Shown: in pieces, positions 16,531 through 25,522 of the stretch
Layout of the letters: the number at the start of each line of letters is the position of its first letter
How positions within the stretch are numbered: position 1 is the stretch's first letter
NCBI GenBank assembly: GCA_035906055.1
Contig: JAMIFV010000081.1
Coordinates: 1-51,028, forward strand
DNA from: JAMIFV01 sp035906055
Lineage (GTDB): Bacteria; Pseudomonadota; Alphaproteobacteria; Rickettsiales; JABCZZ01
Direction of reading: 5' to 3'
Length of the DNA: 51,028 bases
Notes under the pieces: generated by a model
Seen by the model: only the letters and a program-made list of their open reading frames with translations
Told to the model about the DNA's origin: nothing
Databases searched by the model: none
Program-made: the position numbers and the translations under genes

Positions 16531-18549
16531 ATGGCGCTGCGTAGATACATGAACTATGGATGTATTGCGCTGCTATTGCCTGCAACAGCGCTGGCAGACC
16601 CCTATATTCAACACTTGGACTCTTATCCTTCCCCATTGCAGAAGCGTGAAGAGTTCCTGCTGGAAGCGCCGCAGAACAGCTTTGACTACGAAGTGCAAAA
16701 GCTGGGCGGACATGTCTCTGAAAAATTTATTCCTGCAGAAGAGAAGGAATATGCCGGGCATTATAATACATATACGTCAAAAGATATTCCCGTTCGCAAG
16801 AAGCTTGATAGCGATAATCTTGCGCCTGCCCAGCTTGACCTGTTGGTTATCGCACGCTCTGCAAAGACCGCTGACGAAGCCTATGACGCGGGTAAAGACC
16901 TGCCCTCAGTGATACGCGCGTATACGGCTGGTGTGGTCGCGTTTGAGTATAAAGACATGAAAACTGCTGCCCTGCGGTTTGCAGAAGCGCAAAATTCTGC
17001 GGAACTACCTGCATACGGGCTAATGGCGGCATTCATGTTAGGGCGCACGCAGGTGCAGCTGCAAGAGGGTGACAAGGCGCGTGGCTCTTTTCAGTCCGTG
17101 CGGGAAGCGGTGAAAGCGGGCGCTCCTGATCCGTTTGGGCTTGCTGTTGCAAGTTACGGTGAAGAAGCGCGTATAGCGTTGGATGAAGCGGGAGGCGTGC
17201 TTGGCGAGAGCGGGTTTGATCCGGAACGCCCGGGCCGCCTGCAGAAATTTCATGATGCCATAAAGCTCTATGCCATGCAGGCCGCTACCGGATCACGTAG
17301 CGGATTCGATTCGCTGCATATAATGGCCAAGAATATCAAGAATGTGCCGGAAGACTTTACACTGCTGATGAAAGACGAATTATGCCGCCGCCTGTTCCTT
17401 GCCTATATACGCGGCTATGGAATGATTAATTACAGAGCGCCACATGGCGCTTGGTATTATTACCGGTACATGCATGAATATATGGGGGGTATTGAAAAAC
17501 GCGCGGAATTTATCGCCCGGCTGCTGCCGCTGTTTCCCGCTGAAGATAAGGACATTGCAGACCAGCTGGCCGCTGCCGCGTATGAGATAGGTAACTTCGA
17601 TCTTGCTAGGCGTTACCTGTCCCAGAAAGATTCGGCTTATTCAGGATGGATAGAAGCCAAGCTGAAACTACAGAGCGCCAGGGCAGAAAATAAGAGAACG
17701 GGAGAAATCACGTATGATTTTCTTAAAAAACAAGAAGTGCTGGGGCTTTACAATATAGCATTCAGGCAATCGCAGACAGATGTCTCCATAGACCTCGACA
17801 ACGAAATGCTGGCTCATGAAAGCGGGATTCTTGAGCTGGCGGAGAGTAATCTTAGCGAGGCATTCGAGAGGTTGGTCCCGCTACAGGTGGACGATGCCGA
17901 ATATATGGCAACGCGCATACTGACCGTTGTGGAATTTAAAGCATATGTGGATGAGCATGTTCCTGAGTCAGCAGCGATTTTTCCTAAATATCCGCCGGGA
18001 ACTCCCCAGAAAGAGATTCGAAATAAGTCACGCACAGTGTTTCGTGCACAAGCGCTTAGAACATTGCTAGCGGAACGCTTGATGCGCTTGGGCAGATTGC
18101 ACGAGGCATTGCCCTATTTCGCCAAATGGCAGCGAGATATTGCTGAGCCGTATGTGAAATGGATCGATAAAGCTGACGCCAGTGAAAACTCTATTGATAA
18201 AGCGGCTGCGCTTTTTCAGGCAGCAAAACTCATGCGGGCTTCCGGCTCTCATTTCATGGGCATAGACCTTGCGTACCTGCGCTTCGCGGATGCTACACAA
18301 AGTTTTGCTTTTATGGGCAGGTTGGAGCGACAGCGATTACAGGATAGCCGTGTGGAGACATTATTGCCCCCCAGCTACCGGATGATTGCCACCACGCAGG
18401 CCATACAAGCAGCCGACCTTCTTCCAGCGCGCTCTCAGGCCTTTGCGGCAGTGTTGTGCCATGCGACCAACTGGATACGTCCCATCAGTGAAGATCAGGG
18501 GCAGAATCTTTATCAGCGTTATGTAAGGCAGGGTGCTATGGTTCCCTGA
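16531..18549 (+). CDS. large exported helical-repeat protein of unknown function
   Basis: The 672-residue product has a signal peptide (MALRRYMNYGCIALLLPATALA, cleavage before DPYIQ). The remainder is mostly helical with TPR-like hairpins: a VIRAYTAGVVAFEYKDMKTA block, AAFMLGRTQVQLQEGDKA, and a DPFGLAVASYGEEAR motif near residue 210. I place it with large TPR-like periplasmic proteins but cannot give a function. The start at 16531 has AGGGA nearby; the ATG at 16510 does not. It stops at TGA 18547-18549, yet the same frame stays open to 18750 and encodes a membrane anchor. Confidence 0.65.
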   Translation: MALRRYMNYGCIALLLPATALADPYIQHLDSYPSPLQKREEFLLEAPQNSFDYEVQKLGGHVSEKFIPAEEKEYAGHYNTYTSKDIPVRKKLDSDNLAPAQLDLLVIARSAKTADEAYDAGKDLPSVIRAYTAGVVAFEYKDMKTAALRFAEAQNSAELPAYGLMAAFMLGRTQVQLQEGDKARGSFQSVREAVKAGAPDPFGLAVASYGEEARIALDEAGGVLGESGFDPERPGRLQKFHDAIKLYAMQAATGSRSGFDSLHIMAKNIKNVPEDFTLLMKDELCRRLFLAYIRGYGMINYRAPHGAWYYYRYMHEYMGGIEKRAEFIARLLPLFPAEDKDIADQLAAAAYEIGNFDLARRYLSQKDSAYSGWIEAKLKLQSARAENKRTGEITYDFLKKQEVLGLYNIAFRQSQTDVSIDLDNEMLAHESGILELAESNLSEAFERLVPLQVDDAEYMATRILTVVEFKAYVDEHVPESAAIFPKYPPGTPQKEIRNKSRTVFRAQALRTLLAERLMRLGRLHEALPYFAKWQRDIAEPYVKWIDKADASENSIDKAAALFQAAKLMRASGSHFMGIDLAYLRFADATQSFAFMGRLERQRLQDSRVETLLPPSYRMIATTQAIQAADLLPARSQAFAAVLCHATNWIRPISEDQGQNLYQRYVRQGAMVP

Positions 18550-18750
18550 GCTGACCATTTTGGCCATCGCTGCCCGGAGCCTGATTTTTCTTCTGCGCAT
18601 AATGTATGGCTGAAGCGGGTTATGCAGTGGCAGCAGAATGTTATCAGGCGTCACGGAATGATATTCTTTGGCGGCGTTGCAGGCTTTATCATGCTGATGC
18701 TATGCGCCTGCTGCGTGTATAGGAGCAGGAAACGCCGTCCGTTGGTTTAA
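18550..18750 (+). other. in-frame extension after the TGA encoding a C-terminal membrane anchor
   Basis: Reading on from the stop gives 66 more codons: a soluble linker with HRCPEPDF and Trp-rich helices, a hydrophobic segment (GMIFFGGVAGFIMLMLCACC) and a basic tail RSRKRRPLV before TAA. This is the expected end of an anchored exported protein. Either TGA replaces a sense codon (TGG Trp is one base away), or readthrough occurs. Alternatively, a separate 42-residue membrane peptide starts at ATG 18622. Confidence 0.5.
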
Positions 18751-18776
18751 GCAGCGCTAAGGCTAAAATTTCACGC

Positions 18777-18806
18777 TTGAAGCTGGTCTATCAATCGCTC
18801 TATAGT
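18777..18806 (+). promoter_or_regulatory. candidate promoter of dnaB
   Basis: TTGAAG at 18777-18782 and TATAGT at 18801-18806 are separated by 18 bases, about 25 bases upstream of the dnaB ATG. An AAGGA ribosome binding site follows. Confidence 0.5.
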
Positions 18807-18831
18807 CAATTCCCCATTGCAAGGATTGATC

Positions 18832-20319
18832 ATGGCCAAACGCGCTGCACTCACGGTCGCCAAAGACGCAGAAGACGATATCGCTTTCCGCCAGCCGCCG
18901 CACAGCATGGAAGCAGAGCAGTCGCTCTTGGGCGGCATCCTCGTCAATAACGACGCCATGCACCACATCAACACCAACCTGCATGCCGAGCATTTCTATG
19001 TGCCCGTGCACCAGCGCATTTTCGCCGCTATCCAGTCCTTCTTTGATAAGGGCCTCATCGCCAACCCCATTACGCTGAAGCACCATTTCGATCAGGACGA
19101 CGCCCTGAAAGAGCAGGGGGGCGGCGTATACCTCGCCAAGCTGGCCGCTGCGGCGACCGGCGTCATCAACGTGCGCGATTACAGCCAGATCATCTATGAT
19201 CATGCGCAGAAACGCAGCCTTATCACTATCGGCGAAGAGGTGGTGAATATCGCCTATAAGAGCGACCTCGACCTGCCTGCCACCGCCCAGATCGAGGAAG
19301 CGGAACAGAAACTGTTCAACCTTGCCTCCGAAGGCAGTTCCGAAAAAAGCTTCCGTCATCTGCGCACTTCGATGGTGGAAGCCATCAGCCGCATCGACCA
19401 CGCCTATCGTAATTCCGACCGCGTGCTTGGCGTGCCTACCAAGCTGACCGACCTCGATAAAATGCTGGGCGGCATGCACAAGTCTGATCTTATCATCCTT
19501 GCCGGGCGCCCTTCGATGGGCAAAACCGCGCTGGTCACCAACATCGCGTATTACGCCGCACAGTCCTTTCATGAGGATGAACTTAAAAGCCCCGGGGAGA
19601 AGCCTAAATCCGTAGGCTTCTTCTCCCTCGAAATGTCCGCCGAACAGCTGGCTTCGCGCCTGCTGGCGGGCGCAACCGGCATCAGCTCGTCCAAATTGCG
19701 CAAGGGCGATATGTCGCAGGACGAATTCGGCGTGCTGGTGAAGGAAAGCAACGCCCTGTCGCAATTGCCGTTCCATATCGACGACACGCCCGCGCTTACC
19801 ATTTCCGCACTGCGCGCGCGTTCGCGCCGCTTAAAACGCGTGCATAATTTAGGCATGCTGGTGGTGGATTACCTGCAGCTTGTGCGCGGTTCCGCCAGCA
19901 AGCAGGAAAACCGCGTGCAGGAGATTTCTGAAATTACGCAAGGGCTGAAGGCGATTGCCAAAGAGCTGGATATCCCCGTCATCGCGCTCTCGCAGCTTTC
20001 ACGCGCCGTGGAGCAGAGGGACGATAAGCGCCCGCAGCTTTCCGACCTGCGCGAGTCGGGCTCCATCGAGCAGGATGCCGACGTGGTGCTCTTCGTGTTT
20101 CGCGAGGAATATTACCTCATGCGAAAAGAGCCGCGCGAAGGCACGCCCGAACATGCCACATGGCAGGAAGAAATGAGCCGCGTCTACGGTATAGCCGAAG
20201 TGATCGTGGCCAAGCACCGTAACGGCGCGGTGGGTAACGTGGCGCTCTCCTTCCAGTCGGACATCACGCGCTTTGCCGATCTTGCCCGCACGGATTATCA
20301 GCTTCGGGAAATGGAGTAG
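18832..20319 (+). CDS. dnaB: replicative DNA helicase
   Basis: The 495-residue protein has an N-terminal helical domain (PPHSMEAEQSLLGGILVNND), a linker, and a RecA-like ATPase domain. That domain has Walker A GRPSMGKTALVTN near residue 225, Walker B MLVVDYLQL, ALSQLSRAVEQR and the arginine-finger region SDLRESGSIEQDADVV. It has the normal length and no intein. DnaB unwinds the fork as a hexamer. The ATG at 18832 has AAGGA seven bases upstream. alr follows after 6 bases. Confidence 0.97.
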   Translation: MAKRAALTVAKDAEDDIAFRQPPHSMEAEQSLLGGILVNNDAMHHINTNLHAEHFYVPVHQRIFAAIQSFFDKGLIANPITLKHHFDQDDALKEQGGGVYLAKLAAAATGVINVRDYSQIIYDHAQKRSLITIGEEVVNIAYKSDLDLPATAQIEEAEQKLFNLASEGSSEKSFRHLRTSMVEAISRIDHAYRNSDRVLGVPTKLTDLDKMLGGMHKSDLIILAGRPSMGKTALVTNIAYYAAQSFHEDELKSPGEKPKSVGFFSLEMSAEQLASRLLAGATGISSSKLRKGDMSQDEFGVLVKESNALSQLPFHIDDTPALTISALRARSRRLKRVHNLGMLVVDYLQLVRGSASKQENRVQEISEITQGLKAIAKELDIPVIALSQLSRAVEQRDDKRPQLSDLRESGSIEQDADVVLFVFREEYYLMRKEPREGTPEHATWQEEMSRVYGIAEVIVAKHRNGAVGNVALSFQSDITRFADLARTDYQLREME

Positions 20320-20325
20320 GTTAAC

Positions 20326-21393
20326 GTGAACGGCCCCACCTTAGAGATTGACCTCGACGCGCTTACCCGCAATTACCGCCTGCTGGCCGCCAGACATGCC
20401 AAAGGCCGTTCTGCCGCCGTGGTGAAAGCCAATGCGTACGGGCTGGGTGTGGCGGAAATTTCAAAGGCGCTGCATAAGGCCGGGTGCCGCGAGTTTTTCG
20501 TGGCGACGCTGGAAGAGGGCATAGAGCTGCGCAAAATAGTGGCAAGTAGCAAGCTGCAGGTTGCAGGCATTTATGTGTTTCACGGCGCGCGCAAAGGAGA
20601 GGCAAAAGAATTTACAGAACATAATCTTATCCCTGTGCTCAATTCACTGGAGCAACTTAGCCACTGGGACAAGGCATCTGCTTTCGCACTTCATATCGAT
20701 ACCGGAATGACTCGCATCGGCATTGATGTTGAAGAGGCATTGAGTCTGCAGCCTGCGCCTTTTAACCTGCAACTTATCCTAAGCCATCTGGCCTGCCCCA
20801 ACAAACAGGACCACCCGATGAATGCAGCGCAGCTTGCCGCCTTCCGCAAAGCGCGCGCGCATTTTGCCGGTGTTCCTGCCAGTTTTGCCAGTTCTTCCGG
20901 CGTGTTTCTGGGGCCGGATTACCATTTTGACCTGCTGCGTCCCGGCTGCTCGCTTTATGGCATTTCGCCCACTTCCGCCCATGCCAACCCCATGGAGCAT
21001 GTGGCGACGCTTTCCGCGCCCGTTATCCAGTTTCGCACCCTTGCGCGCGACCAGGCCGTCAGCTATGGCGGCCTTGCCACCGCCAGGGCGGGGGCAACGC
21101 TGGCCACGGTGGAGGTGGGCTATGCGGATGGTTTCCAGCGCCACCTCACCGGCAAGGCCTTCGGCTACGCGCACGGCGTTAAAATGCCAGTTCTTGGCCG
21201 CGTGACGATGGATATGGTCATCATGGATGTAAGCGCCCTGCCCGAGCAGCACCGCACCATGGACCTGCGCGTGAATTTCATCTGCAGGGAGCAGCCCGTG
21301 GATGTGCTGGCCAAAGCCGCAGGCACGATCGGCTACGAGATCTTCACCGGCATGGGCAGGCGTGTGAAGCGGATTTACAAAGGCTGGCGATAG
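20326..21393 (+). CDS. alr: alanine racemase
   Basis: Alr makes D-alanine for peptidoglycan with PLP. The 355-residue protein has the PLP lysine in AVVKANAYGLG near residue 35 and the opposing catalytic Tyr in VGYADGFQRHL. HIDTGMTRIGI and LGRVTMDMVIMDV are also present. It starts at GTG 20326 with AGG upstream, 6 bases after dnaB. Two short tracts rich in GTTGCAG/CTGCAAC-like heptamers are read in frame (KLQVAG near residue 75; LQPAPFNLQL near 142). Confidence 0.96.
   Translation: MNGPTLEIDLDALTRNYRLLAARHAKGRSAAVVKANAYGLGVAEISKALHKAGCREFFVATLEEGIELRKIVASSKLQVAGIYVFHGARKGEAKEFTEHNLIPVLNSLEQLSHWDKASAFALHIDTGMTRIGIDVEEALSLQPAPFNLQLILSHLACPNKQDHPMNAAQLAAFRKARAHFAGVPASFASSSGVFLGPDYHFDLLRPGCSLYGISPTSAHANPMEHVATLSAPVIQFRTLARDQAVSYGGLATARAGATLATVEVGYADGFQRHLTGKAFGYAHGVKMPVLGRVTMDMVIMDVSALPEQHRTMDLRVNFICREQPVDVLAKAAGTIGYEIFTGMGRRVKRIYKGWR
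20542..20568 (+). repeat. heptamer-like repeat tract inside alr (first)
   Basis: The tract consists of degenerate copies of GCAAGNNGCAGGTT, ending GCAGGTTGCAGGC, and is translated as SSKLQVAG. It closely resembles the tract at 37104 in priA. Confidence 0.5.
20746..20780 (+). repeat. heptamer-like repeat tract inside alr (second, inverted sense)
   Basis: CTGCAGCCTGCG followed by AACCTGCAACTTATCCT is translated as LQPAPFNLQLI. It resembles the complementary tract at 37281-37339 in priA, more degenerate. Confidence 0.4.
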
Positions 21394-21395
21394 CC

Positions 21396-21486
21396 GTCAT
21401 TCCCTGAATTTGCACAGCAAATTCTAGGGGAATCCAACGAGCCGCATGGATGGCCCTAGAATCGCTGGCGCGATTCAGGCCATGAC
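21396..21486 (+). repeat. composite palindromic repeat, copy 1
   Basis: The element runs from GTCATTCCCTGAATTTGC to GCCATGAC, about 91 bases. It holds two internal hairpins (GAATTTGC/GCAAATTC and GAATCG/CGATTC), and its ends are GTCAT/ATGAC inverted. It fills most of the gap between alr and mlaE and recurs at 23087 and, as a half, at 25473. Confidence 0.8.
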
Positions 21487-21536
21487 GGGAGAGATGTTCT
21501 AGACACTGCCCATCCCTTCCTATAAAGAATTACCCC

Positions 21537-22310
21537 ATGAATTTCTTAGCCAATATAGGCCGTGTGTTTCTGTCGTTCCTCGCTTCGGTGGGGCGGCTCG
21601 CCATTTTCATGTGCGAAGCGATACTGACCGGCCTGAAACCCCCTTACTATCCGCGCCAGCTTATGCGCCAGATGGTGGAGATCGGCTATTACTCGCTGCC
21701 GGTCATCGGCCTTACCGCCATTTTCACCGGTATGGTGCTGGCGCTGCAAAGCTATTCCGGCTTCTCGCGCTTCAACGCGGAGTCTTCCATCGCCACGGTG
21801 GTGGTGCTCTCCATCACGCGCGAGCTTGGCCCCGTGCTGGCAGGCCTTATGGTGGCCGGGCGCATTGGTGCGGCATTCGCCGCTGAGATCGGCACGATGC
21901 GCGTGACCGAACAGATCGACGCGCTTACCACCCTTTCCACCAGCCCCATGCGTTACCTCGTGTTTCCGCGCCTGCTCGCTGGCCTGCTCATGCTGCCCTG
22001 CCTCGTGGTGGTGGCCGACATCATCGGCGTGTTCGGCGGCTATATCGTCAGCATTCATAAGCTTGGTTTTGCGCCGGGGCCTTATCTCACCAGTACGTTC
22101 GACTTCCTCAAACCCGTGGATGTCATCTCCGGCCTCGTGAAGGCGGCGGCGTTCGGCTTCATCATCGCTTTGATGGGGTGCTATCACGGCTACCATTCCA
22201 AGGGCGGGGCGCAGGGCGTGGGCGCTGCCACCACCAACGCGGTGGTGTCCGCTTCCATCCTCATCCTGCTTACCAATTATTTCATCACCTCTTTGTTCTT
22301 CGGCACATGA
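21537..22310 (+). CDS. mlaE: phospholipid/lipid ABC transporter permease, MlaE family
   Basis: The 257-residue inner-membrane protein has about five or six hydrophobic segments. It has MlaE signatures: LPVIGLTAIFTGMVLALQSY, LGPVLAGLMVAGRIGAAFAAEIGTMRVTEQIDAL (split across residues 100-135) and GCYHGYHSKGGAQGVG. It forms the membrane core of the Mla system that moves phospholipids between the membranes. It is coupled to the ATPase gene by a 4-base overlap. No MlaD gene follows. Confidence 0.9.
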   Translation: MNFLANIGRVFLSFLASVGRLAIFMCEAILTGLKPPYYPRQLMRQMVEIGYYSLPVIGLTAIFTGMVLALQSYSGFSRFNAESSIATVVVLSITRELGPVLAGLMVAGRIGAAFAAEIGTMRVTEQIDALTTLSTSPMRYLVFPRLLAGLLMLPCLVVVADIIGVFGGYIVSIHKLGFAPGPYLTSTFDFLKPVDVISGLVKAAAFGFIIALMGCYHGYHSKGGAQGVGAATTNAVVSASILILLTNYFITSLFFGT

Positions 22311-23074
22311 GCACTCCCAAGATTCAGGTTAGCGGCGTGAAAAAAGCCTTCGGCCCCAAGGTGGTGCTGGACGGTGTCGACCTCACCGTGCCCAGGGGCG
22401 AATCGCTCGTCATCATCGGCGGGTCGGGCACAGGTAAGTCCGTGCTTATCAAGTCCATACTCGGCCTCATCAAGCCTGATTCCGGCAGTATCAGGATCGA
22501 CGGCGAAGAAGTGACGAACCTGCGCGGCAGCAAACGCGATGCGCTCATGCGCAAATTCGGCATGCTGTTTCAGGGGGGGGCATTGTTTGACAGTTTATCT
22601 GTATGGGAGAACATCACCTTTGCCGTACGCCCGCAGCAGAAGCTCACGCGCGCGCAGGCGAAAGAGCTGGCCGTGGAGAAACTCAAGGCCGTGGGGCTTG
22701 GTGCGGATGTGGCGCGCCTTTCGCCTGCCGAGCTTTCCGGCGGCATGCAGAAACGTGTGGCACTGGCGCGTGCCATCTGCGCCAAACCCGATATCATCTT
22801 CTTCGATGAACCGACCACGGGGCTGGACCCCATCATGTCCGATGTCATCAACGACCTCATCATCCAGTGCACCAAGGAGCTGGGGCTGACCACGCTTTCC
22901 ATCACGCATGATATGGCCAGCGCCAGCAAGATCGCCACCAACATCGCCATGATATATCAGGGTAAAATCATCTGGCATGGCCGCGCGCAGGACATCTATC
23001 ACAGCAAGAACGAGTATATGGACCAGTTCGTGCATGGCCGCGCGCATGGGCCTATAACGGATGGGAAGAAATAA
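22307..23074 (+). CDS. mlaF: MlaF-type ABC transporter ATPase
   Basis: The 255-residue ATPase has Walker A GGSGTGKSVLIKS near residue 39, Q-loop LFQGGALFDSLSVWEN, signature LSGGMQKRVALARA and Walker B PDIIFFDEPTTGLDP. The H-loop is SITHDMASA. Q-loop GALFDSLS is characteristic of MlaF. The ATG at 22307 overlaps the mlaE stop. A longer in-frame ORF from 22178 lies within mlaE and is not used. Confidence 0.92.
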   Translation: MSTPKIQVSGVKKAFGPKVVLDGVDLTVPRGESLVIIGGSGTGKSVLIKSILGLIKPDSGSIRIDGEEVTNLRGSKRDALMRKFGMLFQGGALFDSLSVWENITFAVRPQQKLTRAQAKELAVEKLKAVGLGADVARLSPAELSGGMQKRVALARAICAKPDIIFFDEPTTGLDPIMSDVINDLIIQCTKELGLTTLSITHDMASASKIATNIAMIYQGKIIWHGRAQDIYHSKNEYMDQFVHGRAHGPITDGKK

Positions 23075-23086
23075 TCCTAAGAATTC

Positions 23087-23183
23087 GTCATCGCCTGAAT
23101 CGCTGCAAGCGATTCTAGGGCGATCCAGTAGTCTGTTTTTACTAGATTCCCCTAGAATTCGCTACGCAAATTCAGGGAATGAC
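23087..23183 (+). repeat. composite palindromic repeat, copy 2
   Basis: GTCATCGCCTGAATCG to TTCAGGGAATGAC, 97 bases, with hairpins GAATCGCTGCAAGCGATTC and GAATTCGCTACGCAAATTC. It has the same architecture as copy 1 and lies between mlaF and the ampG-like gene. Confidence 0.8.
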
Positions 23184-23216
23184 GATTGTACAAAAATTAG
23201 AGAGAATGACTATAAT

Positions 23217-24488
23217 ATGCATTACTTTACCAAACCGCTTCTCGTCGTGCTGCTGCTGGGCTTTGTCAGCGGTCTGCCGCTGGCGCTTACAGGCGCGACG
23301 CTTTCCGCGTGGCTGTTCGAGGCCAAGATCGACATCAAATCCATAAGCTTGTTTCTCTCGGTCGGCACTCCTTATACGCTTAAATTCCTCTGGTCGCCGC
23401 TTATCGATTCCCTGCCCGTGCCGGGATTTACGCGCCTGTTCGGGCGCAGGCGTGGCTGGTTGTTCACCACGCAGCTATTAACCATTGCTGCGATTGCGCT
23501 GCTCGGGCTTATCGACCCTTTCAACCATCTGTTTTATCTGGCGCTGGCGGCGTTGCTGGTGGCATTCGCATCGGCAAGTCAGGATATCGTTATCGACGCC
23601 TACCGCGTGGAAATATTGAAGCCGGAAGGACAGGGGCAGGGCGCGGCGATGGCGCAGCTTGGCTATCGCCTCGGCATGATCGCATCGGGTGCGGGCGCGC
23701 TTTATCTTGCTGAATTTGTGGGATGGCAGAAAGCCTACTTTTTCATGACGGCGTTGCTGGCTATAGGCCTCATAACCACGTTCTGGGCGGATGAACCCGA
23801 ATCCTCCCGTGAGGCGGTGCTGGCCAATTCCTCTTTTGCACAGTGGCTGCAACGTTCCGTTATCGCGCCGTTCGTGGATTTCATGAAGCACCCCTCATGG
23901 CTGCTGATATTGCTGTTCATCGTCGCTTACCGCCTTGCCGACGCGTTCATCGGCGCGTTGACCAATCCGTTTCTGCTCGATATCGGCTTCACCAAGCCGC
24001 AGATCGCAGAAATTGTGAAAGTATACGGCCTTATCGCCACGCTGGCAGGCACGTTCCTCGGTGGCTGGCTGGTGGCCAAATACGGTGCGGTGCGCATGAT
24101 GTTCCTCGCCGGTATCCTGCATGGCATCACTAACCTGTTGTTCGTGGTACAGGCGAAAATAGGGGTGAATCTATGGTTTCTGGGGGTGAGCATCGCGGTG
24201 GAGAATTTCACCGGCGGCATCAGCGCCGCTGCGTTCGTGGCGTTCCTCAGCGGCCTGTGCAACCTGCATTACACCGCCACGCAATATGCGCTGCTTTCTT
24301 CTTTTGCCGCCTTTGGCCGCACCTGGCTTTCCACCCCTGCGGGCACGGTGAAGGACTGGTTGGGCTGGGAGCTGTTTTTCTTCTTCTCGGCACTGCTCGC
24401 CATCCCCGGTTTAGTGATACTCCGGGTGCTGAATAAACGGCTTAACGCGGCTGGAGAGAAATCGCGGTCAGCAGCGCGCGCTCTTTAG
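23217..24488 (+). CDS. ampG: AmpG-like MFS permease (muropeptide uptake)
   Basis: The 423-residue transporter has about 12 hydrophobic segments. It has AmpG-type sequences: LLGFVSGLPLALTGATLSAWL, GTPYTLKFLWSPLIDSLPVP, FGRRRGWL and the SASQDIVIDAYRVE block near residue 120. AmpG imports anhydro-muropeptides for cell-wall recycling. The start at 23217 was chosen because the longer ORF from 23061 is made of repeat sequence. The ribosome binding site is weak (AGAGA). Confidence 0.85.
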   Translation: MHYFTKPLLVVLLLGFVSGLPLALTGATLSAWLFEAKIDIKSISLFLSVGTPYTLKFLWSPLIDSLPVPGFTRLFGRRRGWLFTTQLLTIAAIALLGLIDPFNHLFYLALAALLVAFASASQDIVIDAYRVEILKPEGQGQGAAMAQLGYRLGMIASGAGALYLAEFVGWQKAYFFMTALLAIGLITTFWADEPESSREAVLANSSFAQWLQRSVIAPFVDFMKHPSWLLILLFIVAYRLADAFIGALTNPFLLDIGFTKPQIAEIVKVYGLIATLAGTFLGGWLVAKYGAVRMMFLAGILHGITNLLFVVQAKIGVNLWFLGVSIAVENFTGGISAAAFVAFLSGLCNLHYTATQYALLSSFAAFGRTWLSTPAGTVKDWLGWELFFFFSALLAIPGLVILRVLNKRLNAAGEKSRSAARAL

Positions 24489-24509
24489 TCGTGAAGCGTA
24501 GGCTCATCG

Positions 24510-25454
24510 CTACGGCCACGTCACCTCAGGCGGAAGCGACATAAGAATGGCTTCCACATTGCCGCCCGTCATCAGGCCGAAGCGTGTGCCTCGGTCATAG
24601 AGCAGGTTGAACTCCACATAGCGCCCGCGTTTTTTCAGCTGCCAGTCGCGCTGCTCTTTCGTCCATTCTTTGTTGGTGTGGCGCTCGGCAATGAGCGGAT
24701 AAATATGTAAAAACGTTTTGCCCACTTCCTGCGTAAACTTGAAGTCCTCTTCCCATGCGCCGCTATTGAGCTGGTCGTAGAAAATGCCGCCCACGCCGCG
24801 TGCTTCGTTTCGGTGCTTGAGGAAAAAATACTCGTCGCACCATTTCTTGAATTTGGGATAATAGTCCGGCGAGAACGCGTCGCAGGCGCTTTGAAACGCA
24901 AAATGAAAATCGGCTGTATCCGCTTCATTGGGATACATGGGCGTGAGATCTGCCCCGCCGCCAAACCAGCTTTTCATGAGGGGCACGTTGCCCCCGTCCG
25001 CGCTCCGCGCACTGTCTGAGAAAGAGGGGGCCCCTGCGGGGTCGTAGCTGCGCTTCTCCATGCCGTTTGCACCGCCTACTACTATCATACGCGTATTCAT
25101 ATGCACGGCGGGCACTAAGGGCGACTGCATATGCGCCACCAGCGAAATGCCGCTTGCCCAGAAGCGGGGGTCTTTATCGGCTCCGGGAATCTCTTTACGG
25201 AATTGCTCGCTGAATTCGCCGTGCACGGTGGAGATGTTCACGCCCACTTTCTCGAACACGCGGCCTTTCATGATGGACATTTCGCCGCCGCCGCCGCCTT
25301 CGCGGTTCCATGGGTTTCGCTCAAAACGTCCCGGCGTGCGGTCGGCATAAGTGCCTGTCAGCGCGTCTTCCATCGCTTCAAAACGCGCGCAGATCTGGTC
25401 GCGAAGTGTTTTAAACCATTCGGAGGCTTGGGCTTGTCTTGCGCTTATATCCAC
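24510..25454 (-). CDS. hemF: oxygen-dependent coproporphyrinogen III oxidase
   Basis: HemF decarboxylates coproporphyrinogen III to protoporphyrinogen IX using O2. The 314-residue protein carries GEMSIMKGRVFEKVGVN, FWASGISLVAHMQSPLVPAVHMN, FGGGADLTPMYP and RGVGGIFYDQLN, all diagnostic. It ends WLMSLPP-like with the common C-terminal LMSLPPEVTW. It is convergent with the ampG-like gene. Confidence 0.96.
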   Translation of the reverse strand: MDISARQAQASEWFKTLRDQICARFEAMEDALTGTYADRTPGRFERNPWNREGGGGGEMSIMKGRVFEKVGVNISTVHGEFSEQFRKEIPGADKDPRFWASGISLVAHMQSPLVPAVHMNTRMIVVGGANGMEKRSYDPAGAPSFSDSARSADGGNVPLMKSWFGGGADLTPMYPNEADTADFHFAFQSACDAFSPDYYPKFKKWCDEYFFLKHRNEARGVGGIFYDQLNSGAWEEDFKFTQEVGKTFLHIYPLIAERHTNKEWTKEQRDWQLKKRGRYVEFNLLYDRGTRFGLMTGGNVEAILMSLPPEVTWP

Positions 25455-25472
25455 TCATCCCTCTTTTCAAGC

Positions 25473-25513
25473 TGGATTCCCCTATAATTCGCTATGCGAA
25501 TTCAGGGAATGAC
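25473..25513 (-). repeat. palindromic repeat, half copy (copy 3)
   Basis: This corresponds to only the right half of copy 2: ATTCCCCTATAATTCGCTATGCGAATTCAGGGAAT, read here as two arms around GCTATGC. It lies between purH and hemF. Confidence 0.75.
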
Positions 25514-25522
25514 AAAAATCAA

